This document shows, one piece after another, positions 43,838 to 53,888 of a stretch of 64,000 nt of DNA (positions are counted from its first letter, which is position 1; every line of letters begins with the position of its first letter). Below the pieces are notes generated by a model. The model made no database searches. It saw only the letters and a program-made list of their open reading frames with translations, and was not told where the DNA came from. This DNA comes from Octadecabacter arcticus 238 (GTDB lineage: Bacteria; Pseudomonadota; Alphaproteobacteria; Rhodobacterales; Rhodobacteraceae), in contig NC_020908.1 of NCBI RefSeq assembly GCF_000155735.2, positions 2,609,001-2,673,000 on the forward strand, read 5' to 3'. The translations under genes and the position numbers were made by a program.

Positions 43838-43874
43838 AAAATGCCGCATTGATCCGTCAGTGCGGCATTTTTTG
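43838..43874 (+). terminator. rho-independent terminator after acs
   Basis: AAAATGCCGCA (43838-43848) pairs with TGCGGCATTTT (43861-43871) and runs into a T-tract. It lies 27 bases after the acs stop. Confidence 0.88.
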
Positions 43875-43974
43875 CGACCAAAGAAGAAAAATAGATCGCG
43901 ATAAACAATTTATTAAGGGCTGTGCGGCATAAGCAAGATCGGTGGGGTCTCCTTTTTAACAACAGGAGCCTGAA

Positions 43975-44304
43975 ATGGACATTCATAGCGCAATCGGTGT
44001 CGGCTATCTCGCCTTACAGCCTGCTGTGCAATCTGCGCCTCCGCCTGTGGTGTCGGACGGCCGAGCACCGGCTGACTCTTCCGCAATAGCCAAGGACCCA
44101 ACGCCTGAGATACCAATGCCGGTTCCGGCAAGTCCCTCACAAACGGGGCTCATCAGCAAAGCCGCGCTTGCAGATAGCGACTCCGCATCAAAACTCGAAA
44201 CATCCGGTGTGTCCGGCGTCCAGCGCACATTAAAGCCCTATGGCATCAATATGTTGCCTGAAAAACTTGACGCTCCCAAGCAAGAGGCGCCATCTAAAAA
44301 CTAG
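43975..44304 (+). CDS. small Pro/Ala/Ser-rich hypothetical protein
   Basis: 109 aa, with AGGAG 7 bases before the ATG. The sequence is low-complexity and probably disordered (VQSAPPPVVSDGRAPADSSA, IPMPVPASPSQTG). A more ordered C-terminal segment follows (VQRTLKPYGINMLP). There is no signal peptide. A stand-alone gene between acs and accB. The good ribosome site and clean stop support it. Function unknown. Confidence 0.6.
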   Translation: MDIHSAIGVGYLALQPAVQSAPPPVVSDGRAPADSSAIAKDPTPEIPMPVPASPSQTGLISKAALADSDSASKLETSGVSGVQRTLKPYGINMLPEKLDAPKQEAPSKN

Positions 44305-44438
44305 GCATTATAACCCAACGTCATTTTTCCCCGTTCGGCCCGCTTTCCACCCTCGCAACCTTGGTGTAGGACATTGGCAGTGTTTGCGATAAACTAAGAT
44401 GAAACGCGCCAAAAGACAGGCAACACGCCGAGGGAACA

Positions 44439-44942
44439 ATGACCAAAACGACGCCGCAAGATTCCGCCCGCGATTCCGATGTCAGCTTCATTAAAGCGCT
44501 GGCTGAACTGCTTCGCGAAAATGATTTGACAGAATTGCAGGTAAAACGCGATTACGGCGAGAACGACAGCCTTAATGTGCGCGTTAGCCGCAATCCCCCC
44601 GCACAAGTGGTAACGCAAATGGCCCAAGCGGCCCCTGCACAAACGATGGCAGCGCCCGCCCCCGCCGCGTCCATTGCACCCGAGGCCAGCGCGGATCCCG
44701 CGAGTTTGCCCGGTGCGGTCACATCGCCAATGGTCGGAACGGTCTACATGTCCCCCGAACCCGATGTCGCCGCTTTCGTGAAAGTCGGCGACAAGGTCAG
44801 CGAAGGCGACACCTTGCTGATCATCGAGGCAATGAAAACCATGAACCACATCCCTGCGCCAAAATCCGGCACGGTTAAGCGGCTTTTGGTCGAAGATGGT
44901 GCACCTGTTGAATTCGGCGCCCCTCTGATGATCGTCGAGTAA
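44439..44942 (+). CDS. accB: acetyl-CoA carboxylase biotin carboxyl carrier protein
   Basis: 167 aa. The C-terminal biotinyl domain has the biotin-accepting Lys133 in EAMKTMN, with the flanking thumb region [19 protein letters not shown]. The Ala/Pro-rich linker spans about residues 53-85. It carries carboxybiotin between AccC and AccA/AccD in fatty acid synthesis. It is 22 bases upstream of accC in the same direction, the usual accBC operon. Nothing is unusual. Confidence 0.95.
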   Translation: MTKTTPQDSARDSDVSFIKALAELLRENDLTELQVKRDYGENDSLNVRVSRNPPAQVVTQMAQAAPAQTMAAPAPAASIAPEASADPASLPGAVTSPMVGTVYMSPEPDVAAFVKVGDKVSEGDTLLIIEAMKTMNHIPAPKSGTVKRLLVEDGAPVEFGAPLMIVE

Positions 44943-44964
44943 GGCTCAAAGGTTAGGGACTGAA

Positions 44965-46311
44965 ATGTTTAATAAAATCCTCATCGCGAACCGTGGGGAA
45001 ATCGCCCTTCGCGTGATCCGCGCCTGTCGCGAAATGGGCATCGGCTCAGTCGCTGTTCACTCCACCGCTGATGCTGACGCCATGCACGTGCGCATGGCCG
45101 ACGAAAGCGTGTGCATCGGCCCCGCGCCATCACCGCTTAGTTATTTGAACTTTCCAGCGATCATTTCTGCATGCGAAATCACCGGCGCGCAGGCGATCCA
45201 TCCGGGCTACGGGTTCTTGTCCGAAAATGCACAATTCGTGCAGGTCGTCGAAGACCACGGATTGACGTTTATCGGCCCCACAGCGCAACACATCCGCACG
45301 ATGGGCGACAAAATCACCGCCAAGGACACTATGAAAGCGCTCGGCGTGCCCTGCGTCCCGGGCTCCCCAGGCGGCGTCGACACAGTTGAAGATGCGTTAA
45401 AAATTGGTGACGAATTTGGCTATCCAGTCATCATCAAAGCCACCGCTGGCGGCGGCGGTAAAGGCATGAAGGTTGCAAATTCGGCTACCGAAATGAAATC
45501 AGCATTCCAGACAGCACGTGCCGAAGGTAAATCCAATTTCGGCAACCCAGAAGTTTATATCGAGAAATATCTAACCACACCGCGCCACATCGAAATTCAG
45601 GTGTTCGGCGATGGCAAAGGCAAGGCGGTGCATCTGGGCGAACGCGATTGTTCACTGCAACGCCGCCACCAAAAAGTATTTGAGGAGGCCCCCGGCCCAT
45701 CGATCACGCCAGAAGAACGTGCGAAGATCGGGAAAGTTTGCGCCGACGCCTGTGCCAACATCAATTACATCGGCGCGGGAACGATTGAATTTCTTTATGA
45801 AAACGGCGAGTTCTACTTCATTGAGATGAACACCCGCCTTCAAGTCGAACATCCCGTCACCGAAGCGATCTTCGATCAAGACCTTGTGCGCGAACAAATT
45901 CGTGTGGCGGCTGGACTGCCGTTGTCATTCACCCAAGACGATCTGAAAATTCGTGGCCACGCCATTGAAGTTCGAATAAACGCCGAAAAATTGCCGAACT
46001 TCTCACCTTGTCCCGGTCGGATTACGCAATTTCACGCGCCAGGCGGCCTTGGCGTCCGGATGGATTCCGCGCTTTATGATGGCTATTCAATCCCGCCCTA
46101 CTACGACAGTTTGATCGGAAAACTCATCGTCCATGGTCGCGACCGTCCAGAAGCATTGGCACGTCTTGCGCGTGCATTGGGCGAATTGATCGTTGATGGC
46201 GTCGACACGACTATTCCACTGTTCCACGCGCTCCTGAAAGAAGACGCCGTATTGACGGGCGACTATAACATCCATTGGTTGGAACACTGGCTCGAAACCA
46301 ACCTCACCTAG
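44965..46311 (+). CDS. accC: acetyl-CoA carboxylase biotin carboxylase subunit
   Basis: 448 aa, normal length. The N-terminal Rossmann-like domain begins [20 protein letters not shown]. The ATP-grasp domain has [13 protein letters not shown] and the catalytic blocks [16 protein letters not shown]. The C-terminal domain includes [11 protein letters not shown]. It carboxylates the biotin on AccB using ATP and bicarbonate. It forms an operon with accB. An IS630 element begins about 70 bases after its stop, without damaging the gene. Confidence 0.96.
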   Translation: MFNKILIANRGEIALRVIRACREMGIGSVAVHSTADADAMHVRMADESVCIGPAPSPLSYLNFPAIISACEITGAQAIHPGYGFLSENAQFVQVVEDHGLTFIGPTAQHIRTMGDKITAKDTMKALGVPCVPGSPGGVDTVEDALKIGDEFGYPVIIKATAGGGGKGMKVANSATEMKSAFQTARAEGKSNFGNPEVYIEKYLTTPRHIEIQVFGDGKGKAVHLGERDCSLQRRHQKVFEEAPGPSITPEERAKIGKVCADACANINYIGAGTIEFLYENGEFYFIEMNTRLQVEHPVTEAIFDQDLVREQIRVAAGLPLSFTQDDLKIRGHAIEVRINAEKLPNFSPCPGRITQFHAPGGLGVRMDSALYDGYSIPPYYDSLIGKLIVHGRDRPEALARLARALGELIVDGVDTTIPLFHALLKEDAVLTGDYNIHWLEHWLETNLT

Positions 46312-46378
46312 GGATTGGCCGCAGCACGCAGGTGCCCCGCTGCATCTCTGTTTCACAATAATAGTCTGATACCAACGG

Positions 46379-47481
46379 CCGAATTAAGTGACCCTTGCCC
46401 ATTCTCGATCTGTGATTGAACTTATTCGCTCTGGGTCGTTCGCAAAGAAGTTCCAAGCTTGTGCACATTTGTCGAGTATTTCGTCATAGGTGTCGAAAAC
46501 TGTGATTGCGAGTTTATTAGCTCGCAGATAAGCCCAGACGTTTTCCATGGGGTTCAGTTCGGGTGAATACGGTGGCAGCTTAACGAGCGTAATTTTATCT
46601 GGCACCTGCAAACATTTTGCGCCATGCCACCCCGCCCCATCAACAATCAGCAAGGCATGTGAGCCGGGTGCGACAGCTTTTGCGATCTCATCAAGATGCA
46701 GCCCCATAGCCTCGGCGTTGACGTAGGGCAGGACGAGACCTGCGGCGGTACCACGTGCGGGACAAGCGGCACCAAAGATATAACTCCATTTGAAGCGTAT
46801 ATCACGGGGTGCGCGCGGGCGAGTTCCACGCTTGGCCCATTTACGGGTGAGTGTCCCCTGTTGTCCAACGCGGGCTTCATCTTGGAACCATACCTCAAGA
46901 GGCTTCCCCTTTGCATGTTCTGGCAGAGTATCGTTTACGAGGCTGGTAAAGTTTTTTTAAAAGTCTGCTGCGCTTCGCGATCAGTTTTCGGATGCTCTGG
47001 ACGCACAGACAGGCGGCGAAAGCCATGCTTGGTTAGATATTTCCCAATCGTACGCACATGCAGTTTCACGTCGAACTCCTCTTCAACACGAGCCTGCAAG
47101 TCGACACAACGCCATCGTACTACGCCATCTTTTACTGGGTCGGGCCCGGCCTCCACCCAAGCCACAAATTGCGCCTGTTGCTTGGGCGACAACCGTGGTT
47201 TTGCCCCCTTGCCATTCCGATCCGATAACCCCTCAATGCCTTCTGCGTTAAAGCGATGCGCCCAATCCCGAAGTGTTTGTCGATCCATACCACTGCTGCG
47301 GGCAGCCGTTTCACGATCCACCCCATCAAGCACCAGCGCTATGGCCAGTAGTCGCCGTACAACCCGCCCATCCTTGGTTCGCTTTGCCGCACGGCGCAAA
47401 TCTTTCGCAGACATATCCGTGCGCGTAATTTTTATGGCTCCACCCATGAGCACCTCCCAATCTATGGAGGTCATTGATTCA
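46379..47481 (-). mobile_element. IS630-family insertion sequence
   Basis: The two transposase frames are bounded by imperfect inverted ends, CCGAATTAAGTGACC on the left and, inverted, CTGAATCAATGACC on the right. The exact ends and the TA duplication are not certain. The element separates accC from the broken methyltransferase gene. Confidence 0.7.
46384..47447 (-). CDS. IS630-family transposase made by -1 frameshift at an A7 tract
   Basis: Two overlapping frames. OrfA (47447-46935) starts at an ATG with GGGAGG upstream and encodes the HTH part (IALVLDGVDRETAARSSGMD, then QTLRDWAHRFNAEGIEGL), ending LPAS. The -1 frame from the TTTTAAAAAAAC tract at about 46951-46962 continues NFTSLVNDTLPEHAKGKPLE and carries the DDE core: Asp in FQDEARVG, Asp in LLIVDGAGWH and Glu in YSPELNPMENVWAY. 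There is no stop in the second frame from the tract to 46384. This is the usual IS630 frameshift arrangement, so the transposase is probably functional. Coordinates cover both frames. Confidence 0.85.
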
Positions 47482-47521
47482 GAGTTTGCCAAAAATTAAA
47501 ACCAAAAAAATGAGTCAGATA

Positions 47522-48095
47522 TTATGGCCACTGGTATGACACCCCGCGCCGATCATCCTTGGCGCGGGCGTTCCAGTCCACCCATTCAAAGATAAAACCC
47601 AACGCCTCGGCCATGTGCCACATCGCTTTGAAGCTGGGAATAGCCTTGATCGCGCGCTCTTGGCCTTCATATTGTGGGATCGCGTTCAAGACGTTTGATG
47701 CCAATTCAGACACCAACATCATCATCGATTCAGGATGTCGCATAAATTCGCTATCGACGATGATCAATTTCGGCTTCAGCTTGCGGATCAACAAAAACAG
47801 CCGGAAACGATCCATCAGGTGATACAGAATGCCAAAACCGCAACGACATCATAGGTTTCGCCATTGGCAATGGCGGCATCCAATCCATCGTATATATCCC
47901 CGACCCGCAGCTCTACCTTGCTTTTGAGCACATCATCCGGAAAGTCGTCGAACATATGATCATCTCCTGACGCCCCTCAATGCCCACAACAGACGCAGCA
48001 CCCGCACCGGCAAATGCGTAAGACCAACGACCGACATGCGACGCGAGATCCAAGACACGTGCCCCTGAAGTTTCAGATGCAAACGGCGCGAAAGG
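47522..48095 (-). pseudogene. SAM-dependent methyltransferase, frameshifted
   Basis: From about 48095 the minus strand reads ETSGARVLDLASHVGRWSYA, then FAGAGAASVVGIEGRQEMI, a class I methyltransferase motif I region. The frame then changes near 47955 (MFDDFPDDVLKSKVELRVGD) and again near 47835 (GILYHLMDRFRLF), running to the stop at 47522 with KPKLIIVDSEFMRHPESM. At least two frameshifts and no clear start make it non-functional. It lies between an IS630 element and aat. Confidence 0.75.
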
Positions 48096-48262
48096 CGTCG
48101 TGCCGCTTGTTCATCCACTGTATCGGTACCGTGTGATCATGGTAATATGTCAAGTCCGCAATGAAATCGAAAAACTCATTTACTGTTCCCCCTTTTTTTG
48201 GCTGATTATTTACCCCCCGCCGAGATCGTGCGACAACCTTTCTTGATGAATGGGGGCTGCAC

Positions 48263-48904
48263 ATGGCAACGACGTTAACACCGGAAATGCTGCTGTCTGC
48301 CTATTCGAGTGGCATTTTTCCAATGGCGGAGCATCGAAGTGATGAGGGTCTGTTTTGGGTGGACCCACGTCAGCGTGGAATCCTGCCATTGGACGGGTTC
48401 CACATCTCTCGGTCCCTCGCCAAGTCTATTCGATCTGATCGGTTTACCATCACCTATGATTTTGATTTTGCAGGCGTTGTCACGGGTTGCGCGAACCGTG
48501 AGGAGACGTGGATCAATGACATGCTGATGACTCTCTACAACCAGCTTCACCGCGCACGTGCGGCGCACTCTGTTGAGGTTTGGGACAACGGGGTGCTCGT
48601 CGGTGGTGTCTTCGGCATCGCTTTGGGTGGCGCATTTTTTGGCGAAAGCATGTTCAGCCACCGCACCGACGCGTCCAAGGTCGCGCTGGCTTATTTGGTC
48701 GATCGCTTGGCCGTCGGCGGTTTTGATTTATTCGACACGCAGTTCATAACGCCGCATTTGGCCAGTCTTGGCGGAGTTGAGGTGTCGCGCGCAAGGTATC
48801 GAAAACGGTTGCGTGCCGCACTCGAACTCGATGCTGATTTTGACCGTCAAACGGGCGTTTCGGATGCCTATTCGCTGCTACAGCGCAACGTCCACACATC
48901 ATAG
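48263..48904 (+). CDS. aat: leucyl/phenylalanyl-tRNA--protein transferase
   Basis: 213 aa. The family start (LTPEMLLSAYSSGIFPMAEH) and blocks GLFWVDPRQRGILPLDGFHI, AHSVEVWDNGVLVGGVFGIA, GGAFFGESMFSHRTDASKVA and LFDTQFITPHLASLGG are all present. It transfers Leu or Phe from tRNA to N-terminal Lys/Arg of proteins, marking them for ClpS/ClpAP. GGGGG lies about 5 bases before the ATG. It is the start of a conserved block also containing clpX and clpP on the opposite strand. Confidence 0.95.
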   Translation: MATTLTPEMLLSAYSSGIFPMAEHRSDEGLFWVDPRQRGILPLDGFHISRSLAKSIRSDRFTITYDFDFAGVVTGCANREETWINDMLMTLYNQLHRARAAHSVEVWDNGVLVGGVFGIALGGAFFGESMFSHRTDASKVALAYLVDRLAVGGFDLFDTQFITPHLASLGGVEVSRARYRKRLRAALELDADFDRQTGVSDAYSLLQRNVHTS

Positions 48905-49224
48905 CGTGGATGATCCAGCGCGTTCAGCGCAGGGGCCGACGCAATCATCCAGCCGCGAAAAACCGGATCAGCGGCGTTATTGTAAACGATTGTCAAAAGC
49001 GTGTAGGCATCGCCGGATTGATTTCCACTTGGATAGCGGCATTCCGTCATCGTGATCGCCAAAAGACCAACGGTCTGGGTCTGGCCATTGCCAAATTCGA
49101 GGTCGTGGGTGCGACCGGTGATCTTATCAAGGACCCGCAACGTCCCGCCCGATGCCGTCGTCGCCTCTTGCGCGAAAACGGGCATCGCGAGGCAGATCAA
49201 CACGGCCGTCAGAAACGTTTTCAC
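48868..49224 (-). CDS. DUF2155 domain-containing periplasmic protein
   Basis: 118 aa from a GTG at 49222-49224, which overlaps the MlaD-like stop (GTGA). Signal peptide MKTFLTAVLICLAMPVFAQE. Family blocks: LRVLDKITGRTHDLEFGNG, MTECRYPSGNQSGDAY and VFRGWMIASAPALNALDHPR followed by YDVWTLRC. It overlaps the 3' end of the convergent aat gene by 37 bases. Probably periplasmic. The function is not known to me. Confidence 0.88.
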   Translation of the reverse strand: MKTFLTAVLICLAMPVFAQEATTASGGTLRVLDKITGRTHDLEFGNGQTQTVGLLAITMTECRYPSGNQSGDAYTLLTIVYNNAADPVFRGWMIASAPALNALDHPRYDVWTLRCSSE

Positions 49225-49667
49225 GCCTCGTCTCCTCCGACGAATTTCATCAGCAATTGGATCAGACTTACAGCGCCTTGGGTGTCTTGGATCAACCCGC
49301 CGTCGACAAACATTTCAAACGATCCACCCGGTACAATTTCAACGAATGTACCGCCCAAAAGCCCCTCGGACGCGACAACGGCCCCGCTGTCATCAGGGAT
49401 CAAAATGCCCTGATCAATTGCAAAGATCGCATCGGCGCGGTATGTTTCGATGTTTAGATCCAGCCCACTGACCGTGCCGACCGACACTCCTGCAAGCCGG
49501 ATGTCTGTGCCGACGCTGACGCCTTCAGCAGATCGGAAGTTGGCCTTCAAGTCCATACCGCTGGTAGACCCACCTAGGCCTGTCGCGCTCCCGATGAACC
49601 ATAAAAATCCCAACGCCACCGCAAGAACGGCTCCTCCGACGACGACCTCTGTGGTGTTTTCGCGCAT
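49221..49667 (-). CDS. MlaD-like phospholipid transport substrate-binding protein
   Basis: 148 aa from the ATG at 49665-49667. One N-terminal membrane anchor (EVVVGGAVLAVALGFLWFI) is followed by the MCE domain (YKANFRSAEGVSVGTDIRLA-like block and GVSVGTVSGLDLNIETYRAD). MlaD hexamers carry phospholipids between inner and outer membrane. No mlaE or mlaF is adjacent, and in this block the gene stands between an NDUFA12-like gene and DUF2155, a common Rhodobacterales arrangement. The upstream frame to 49790 overlaps the neighbouring gene and is not used. Confidence 0.88.
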   Translation of the reverse strand: MRENTTEVVVGGAVLAVALGFLWFIGSATGLGGSTSGMDLKANFRSAEGVSVGTDIRLAGVSVGTVSGLDLNIETYRADAIFAIDQGILIPDDSGAVVASEGLLGGTFVEIVPGGSFEMFVDGGLIQDTQGAVSLIQLLMKFVGGDEA

Positions 49668-49669
49668 AT

Positions 49670-50053
49670 TTATTCCGGCGTCCATGCGTCGTAATCCGCG
49701 CGTTTTGCGGGATCTGTGCGGCGCAATGACCCTGCTGGTGCATAGGCCGCGGCGGTCCCTGTCAGATTTTGAATATGTGGCTTTTCCCACGACTTGTGGG
49801 TCAGTGGTTTGTCACTAGGCGTTTCGTCCCACGTATGGTGCAGCCAGCCATGCCATTCAGGGCTGACGCGGCTGCCCTCAACTTCGCCATTGTAGATCAC
49901 CCAGCGTCGCGTGCCCGCAGCGTTTGTGTAGTAAATATTGCCAAGCGCGTCCTCGCCAACTTTTTTACCATTGCGCCATGTCCACAGCTGCGTGCCGAGC
50001 GTTTGCCCGTCCCACCACGTAAAAATTCGTTTGATAAAGTTGAGAACGCCCAT
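49670..50053 (-). CDS. NADH:ubiquinone oxidoreductase accessory subunit NDUFA12-like
   Basis: 127 aa from the ATG at 50051-50053 with GGAG upstream. Sequence [60 protein letters not shown] and [20 protein letters not shown] matches the B17.2/NDUFA12 family, an accessory complex I subunit shared by alphaproteobacteria and mitochondria. It supports the alphaproteobacterial assignment. It is 3 bases upstream of the MlaD-like gene in the same direction. Confidence 0.92.
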   Translation of the reverse strand: MGVLNFIKRIFTWWDGQTLGTQLWTWRNGKKVGEDALGNIYYTNAAGTRRWVIYNGEVEGSRVSPEWHGWLHHTWDETPSDKPLTHKSWEKPHIQNLTGTAAAYAPAGSLRRTDPAKRADYDAWTPE

Positions 50054-50143
50054 GGTTATGGCTCCAATTTGATTAGTCCACTGATGCCCGATATTGGCAG
50101 GCAGGTCCAGAGGTCCATTAATCCAACGACTGCCCACTGCGCA

Positions 50144-50524
50144 TTAACCCGCCAGCGCGGTGACCTCGATTTCAATGCGGTATTTGCGGTCAATCAGCCC
50201 ACATTCTATCATCGTTGCAACAGGCGGGTTCTCACCAAACGCGGCCCTAAGAATGGGCCAGCATGGTTCAAAGTCCGTAGCGTCGGGCAGCATGTAGGTG
50301 ACGCGGACCGCCTTGGCAAAACTAGACCCGGCATCGGCCAGCGCATCTGAGATGATATCAAGCGCTAAGCGGCATTGTTGCGTGACGTCGTCCGGCACAT
50401 CACCAGTCGCGCGATCTACCCCGACGCAGCCAGAGACGTATACAAATCCACCTGCAACGACCGCGCGACAATAGCCGACTTTGGCCTCAAACTCACCGCC
50501 CAAAGACATGCGTTTGATGGTCAT
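50144..50524 (-). CDS. RidA family protein
   Basis: 126 aa. The Rid fold signature is seen in FVYVSGCVGVDRATGDVPDD, QCRLALDIISDALADAGSSF and the C-terminal RYRIEIEVTALAG. The Arg that binds the imine carboxylate (usually in the block N-xx-R-xx-E) is not obvious: VATMIECGLIDRKYRIEIE has an Arg near the expected region. RidA proteins hydrolyse reactive enamines/imines or bind ligands. It overlaps the clpX stop by 1 base (TAATG). Confidence 0.82.
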   Translation of the reverse strand: MTIKRMSLGGEFEAKVGYCRAVVAGGFVYVSGCVGVDRATGDVPDDVTQQCRLALDIISDALADAGSSFAKAVRVTYMLPDATDFEPCWPILRAAFGENPPVATMIECGLIDRKYRIEIEVTALAG

Positions 50525-51792
50525 TAGCCAGCCGTTGCCGGCTTGGCTTTCTTTTTGGTGTCATCGTGGATCATCAAAGGTTGCGCGTCTGGGCCGACGG
50601 CCTCTTCGTTCACCACCACTTCTGTCACCGTGTCCATTCCGGGCAATTCAAACATCGTGTCGAGCAAGATGTCTTCCATGATAGACCGTAATCCGCGTGC
50701 GCCTGTTTTGCGTTCAATTGCACGTTTAGCGATCGCCACCAGCGCATCGTCCGTGAACGTCAGCTTGGCGTCTTCCAGTTCGAACAAGCGCTGGTATTGC
50801 TTGACCAATGCGTTTTTCGGCTTGGACAGAATCGTTACAAGCGCGTCTTCATCAAGATCTTCAAGCGTCGCGATCACAGGCAAACGGCCAACAAATTCAG
50901 GGATCAGACCAAATTTCAGCAGGTCCTCTGGTTCGAGGTCACTGAAAATTTCACCCACGCCACGTTCATCAGGGCCGCGCACTTCTGCGCCAAAGCCCAT
51001 GCCAGCACCTTTGCCACGCTGCGCGATAATCTTGTCGAGACCCGCAAATGCGCCGCCACAAACGAACAGAATGTTCGTGGTGTCAACTTGCAGGAATTCC
51101 TGCTGCGGATGTTTGCGCCCGCCTTGTGGCGGCACGGAAGCGATCGTGCCTTCCATGATCTTCAGCAACGCTTGCTGCACACCTTCACCCGATACGTCGC
51201 GGGTGATGGATGGGTTGTCAGACTTGCGCGTAATTTTGTCTACTTCGTCAATATAGACGATGCCGCGCTGTGCGCGTTCGACGTTGTATTCGGATGCCTG
51301 CAACAGCTTAAGGATAATGTTTTCAACGTCTTCACCGACATAACCCGCTTCGGTCAGGGTCGTGGCGTCGGCCATCGTGAATGGAACGTCCAAAATACGG
51401 GCCAGCGTTTGCGCCAATAGCGTTTTGCCGCAACCCGTCGGGCCGATCAGCATAATATTGGATTTCGCCAGTTCAATGTCTGACTTATCGGCGTGGTTCA
51501 GACGTTTGTAGTGGTTGTGCACAGCCACTGACAACACCCGTTTCGCATGTCTCTGACCGATGACGTAATCATCCAAAACCTGACAAATCTCAAGCGGGGT
51601 TGGCACCCCTTCTGAGGACTTCAGCCCTGCCGATTTGGTTTCTTCGCGGATGATATCCATGCACAATTCAACGCATTCATCACAGATGAACACAGTCGGT
51701 CCCGCAATCAATTTGCGCACCTCATGCTGGCTCTTGCCGCAGAAGCTACAATAGAGGGTGTTCTTGCTGTCGCCGCCAGACGTCGTCGCCAT
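50524..51792 (-). CDS. clpX: ATP-dependent Clp protease ATP-binding subunit ClpX
   Basis: 422 aa, normal length. The N-terminal zinc-binding domain has [14 protein letters not shown] and CDECVELC. The AAA+ module has Walker A GPTGCGKT, Walker [11 protein letters not shown], the pore-loop GYVGEDVE, and the [20 protein letters not shown] sensor block. ClpX unfolds proteins for ClpP. The gene lies about 110 bases downstream of clpP, the standard clpP-clpX order. The C-terminal tail is Lys/Ala-rich ([13 protein letters not shown]). Confidence 0.97.
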   Translation of the reverse strand: MATTSGGDSKNTLYCSFCGKSQHEVRKLIAGPTVFICDECVELCMDIIREETKSAGLKSSEGVPTPLEICQVLDDYVIGQRHAKRVLSVAVHNHYKRLNHADKSDIELAKSNIMLIGPTGCGKTLLAQTLARILDVPFTMADATTLTEAGYVGEDVENIILKLLQASEYNVERAQRGIVYIDEVDKITRKSDNPSITRDVSGEGVQQALLKIMEGTIASVPPQGGRKHPQQEFLQVDTTNILFVCGGAFAGLDKIIAQRGKGAGMGFGAEVRGPDERGVGEIFSDLEPEDLLKFGLIPEFVGRLPVIATLEDLDEDALVTILSKPKNALVKQYQRLFELEDAKLTFTDDALVAIAKRAIERKTGARGLRSIMEDILLDTMFELPGMDTVTEVVVNEEAVGPDAQPLMIHDDTKKKAKPATAG

Positions 51793-51900
51793 GTCTCATT
51801 CCCTTAGCCTTAAAGGCCTGTAATACGTGTTTCGGGCTGCTTTGGACGCATCCTATGGCAGCCCGAAATGGTCCACAACGTCTAAACGTCGTGTGTTACA

Positions 51901-52527
51901 TCAAGTTTTGTCGTCTTCCTTCGCACGGTTTTCTACGATCTCGTCGAGATGGCCCCACTCCTTGGCCTCTAGCGGGGTCATCCAGAGATCGCGATCAAGC
52001 GCTTTTTGTACCGTCTTGAGCGACTGCCCTGAATGCTTAACGTACAGTTGATACATCCGCTCACGCGTTCTTTCAATGTGACGCGCGGAAATAAGAATGT
52101 CCTCAGCTTTGCCTTGGGATCCGCCAGATGGCTGGTGGATCATCACTTCGGCGTTGGGCAGCGCAAACCGCATGCCTTTTTCACCACCGATCGCAATCAC
52201 TGACCCCATTGACGCCGCCATGCCGCAAATCAGCGTCGACACCTTTGGTTTGATGTATTGCATCGTGTCATAGATCGACAATCCGGCCGTCACCTCCCCC
52301 CCTGGGGAGTTGATGTACATGCTTATTTCTTTCTTTGGGTTCTCTGCTTCGAGGTGCAGCAGTTGTGCGACGATCAGGTGGCTCATCCCGCTATGGATGG
52401 GCCCGTTCACGAAAATAATCCGTTCTTTCAGCAGGCGGCTGAAAATATCATAGGCACGTTCGCCGCGTGCGGTCTGTTCGACCACCATCGGAACGAGATT
52501 CATGTAAGTATCAGTGGGGTGTTGCAT
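51901..52527 (-). CDS. clpP: ATP-dependent Clp protease proteolytic subunit ClpP
   Basis: 208 aa from the ATG at 52525-52527. Catalytic Ser106 is in [10 protein letters not shown] and His131 in VMIHQPSGG; the Asp lies in the later KALDRD region. Oligomer-forming and hydrophobic-groove blocks are intact ([20 protein letters not shown]). ClpP forms a tetradecameric protease with ClpX. Upstream in-frame codons to 52587 lack family similarity. The gene precedes clpX on the same strand. Confidence 0.96.
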   Translation of the reverse strand: MQHPTDTYMNLVPMVVEQTARGERAYDIFSRLLKERIIFVNGPIHSGMSHLIVAQLLHLEAENPKKEISMYINSPGGEVTAGLSIYDTMQYIKPKVSTLICGMAASMGSVIAIGGEKGMRFALPNAEVMIHQPSGGSQGKAEDILISARHIERTRERMYQLYVKHSGQSLKTVQKALDRDLWMTPLEAKEWGHLDEIVENRAKEDDKT

Positions 52528-52718
52528 ATGCTCTGCCTTCGGATTTTGACGCGATCGCACGTCGTGTAAGGGAATTTTGTTACGCAAACCTTAGTGGCGC
52601 AGTCGAGGGGCTTCAAGAGCACCCCAATGGTATTGGAGTAGGAATTAATAAAGCACGACCGTGTCGGAATTCAACCACGCGTGATGCATTTCTTGCTTTG
52701 GTGAGCGGGCTCACAGCC

Positions 52719-53888
52719 CTAGGGTTCGCGCAAGGCCTCATGTGAGCGATATAGCGGCTTGGTGGGGTATTGTAGAACAGTCTTTGATCCAGTGTGCAAT
52801 TCAACGTCCGCCTGCATACCAGGGCGAATTTCGATCTGTGCTTGCCGCTCGCCAAGGTTTGTGGTGTTGACCCGCAGCGTCACACGGTAGTGGGGCGGCG
52901 CGTTAGGGTCGCGACCGTCCTCGAACGTGTCAGCTGAAATCAACTGCACAACGCCGGTCAGCGATCCGTAAATCGTGTAGTCATAGGCGCTGAGCTTTAT
53001 TGTCGCGGCCTGACCGGGGATGACGTTGGCGATATTGGAGGGCGAAACTTCGGCCTCAACAAACAGTTCATCATCCAGCGGTATAATCTGAAAAATCTCT
53101 TCACCGGGGCGGATCACGCCGCCGATCGTCGTGACGCCAAGGTTGTTGACGATCCCTCGCATGGGACTGGTGATCATTGTGCGGGTCAGACGGTCTTCGG
53201 CGACACACAGATCTTGACGCAGGCTGGCCAAGGCAGACAGCACGTCAGAATATTCGGACGCGCGGTCGAGTTCGGCCTGCGTAATGATCTCGTTATAATG
53301 GTTAAGCGCATCAGAATTTGATTTACGTGCACGGCTAACTTCGATCAACGCCGCAATTTCACGCTCAAACAGGTCTTCCATCACCGCCAGTTCGCGCTGT
53401 GTTTCGGTCACGATCGACTGCGCGCCGTTCGTACGGCCAACGTAATCGGACTGGCGCGCGTTCAGCAATGCGCGTTCGGATGCAACCATTTCGGGGCTGT
53501 AGGCTGCGATGGCGTCGGGCACATTGAAGCTGAACATGCCGGCGATTTCGGCCTCAAGCCGCAGGCGGCGGATTTCAGCCGCAATCACTTGTTCGCGCAA
53601 ATCATCAACCGAGGTTTCAAACTGCGTGCTCCGCAGGCGTGCCAGCACATCGCCCGGCTCGACCTCATCGCCTTCGCTGACCAGCAATTCGGCCAAAATA
53701 CCACCTTCGAGATTTTGGATGATCTGCGGGCGTGATGATGACACGATGCTGCCCTTGGCGCGCACGATCTCGTCAATGGCGGCGAATTTCGCCCACAACA
53801 AAAAGATAAAAACCGTAGCGCCAATCAGCCAGATCAGCAGGCTTGGCCCCTTTGTGCGGCTTTCGAATTCGTCGCTAAACGTTACCAT
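52719..53888 (-). CDS. HlyD/LapC-type periplasmic adaptor of type I secretion
   Basis: 389 aa. One N-terminal membrane helix (SLLIWLIGATVFIFLLWAKF), then the HlyD barrel-sandwich block IVSSSRPQIIQNLEGGILAE, long helical hairpin (residues 90-240), and the second half TSPMRGIVNNLGVTTIGGVI followed by RPGEEIFQIIPLDD. It links the inner-membrane ABC exporter to the TolC-like channel. Its ATG overlaps the exporter stop by 1 base (TGATG), so it is translationally coupled. It looks intact, unlike the exporter and the adhesin upstream. Confidence 0.92.
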   Translation of the reverse strand: MVTFSDEFESRTKGPSLLIWLIGATVFIFLLWAKFAAIDEIVRAKGSIVSSSRPQIIQNLEGGILAELLVSEGDEVEPGDVLARLRSTQFETSVDDLREQVIAAEIRRLRLEAEIAGMFSFNVPDAIAAYSPEMVASERALLNARQSDYVGRTNGAQSIVTETQRELAVMEDLFEREIAALIEVSRARKSNSDALNHYNEIITQAELDRASEYSDVLSALASLRQDLCVAEDRLTRTMITSPMRGIVNNLGVTTIGGVIRPGEEIFQIIPLDDELFVEAEVSPSNIANVIPGQAATIKLSAYDYTIYGSLTGVVQLISADTFEDGRDPNAPPHYRVTLRVNTTNLGERQAQIEIRPGMQADVELHTGSKTVLQYPTKPLYRSHEALREP

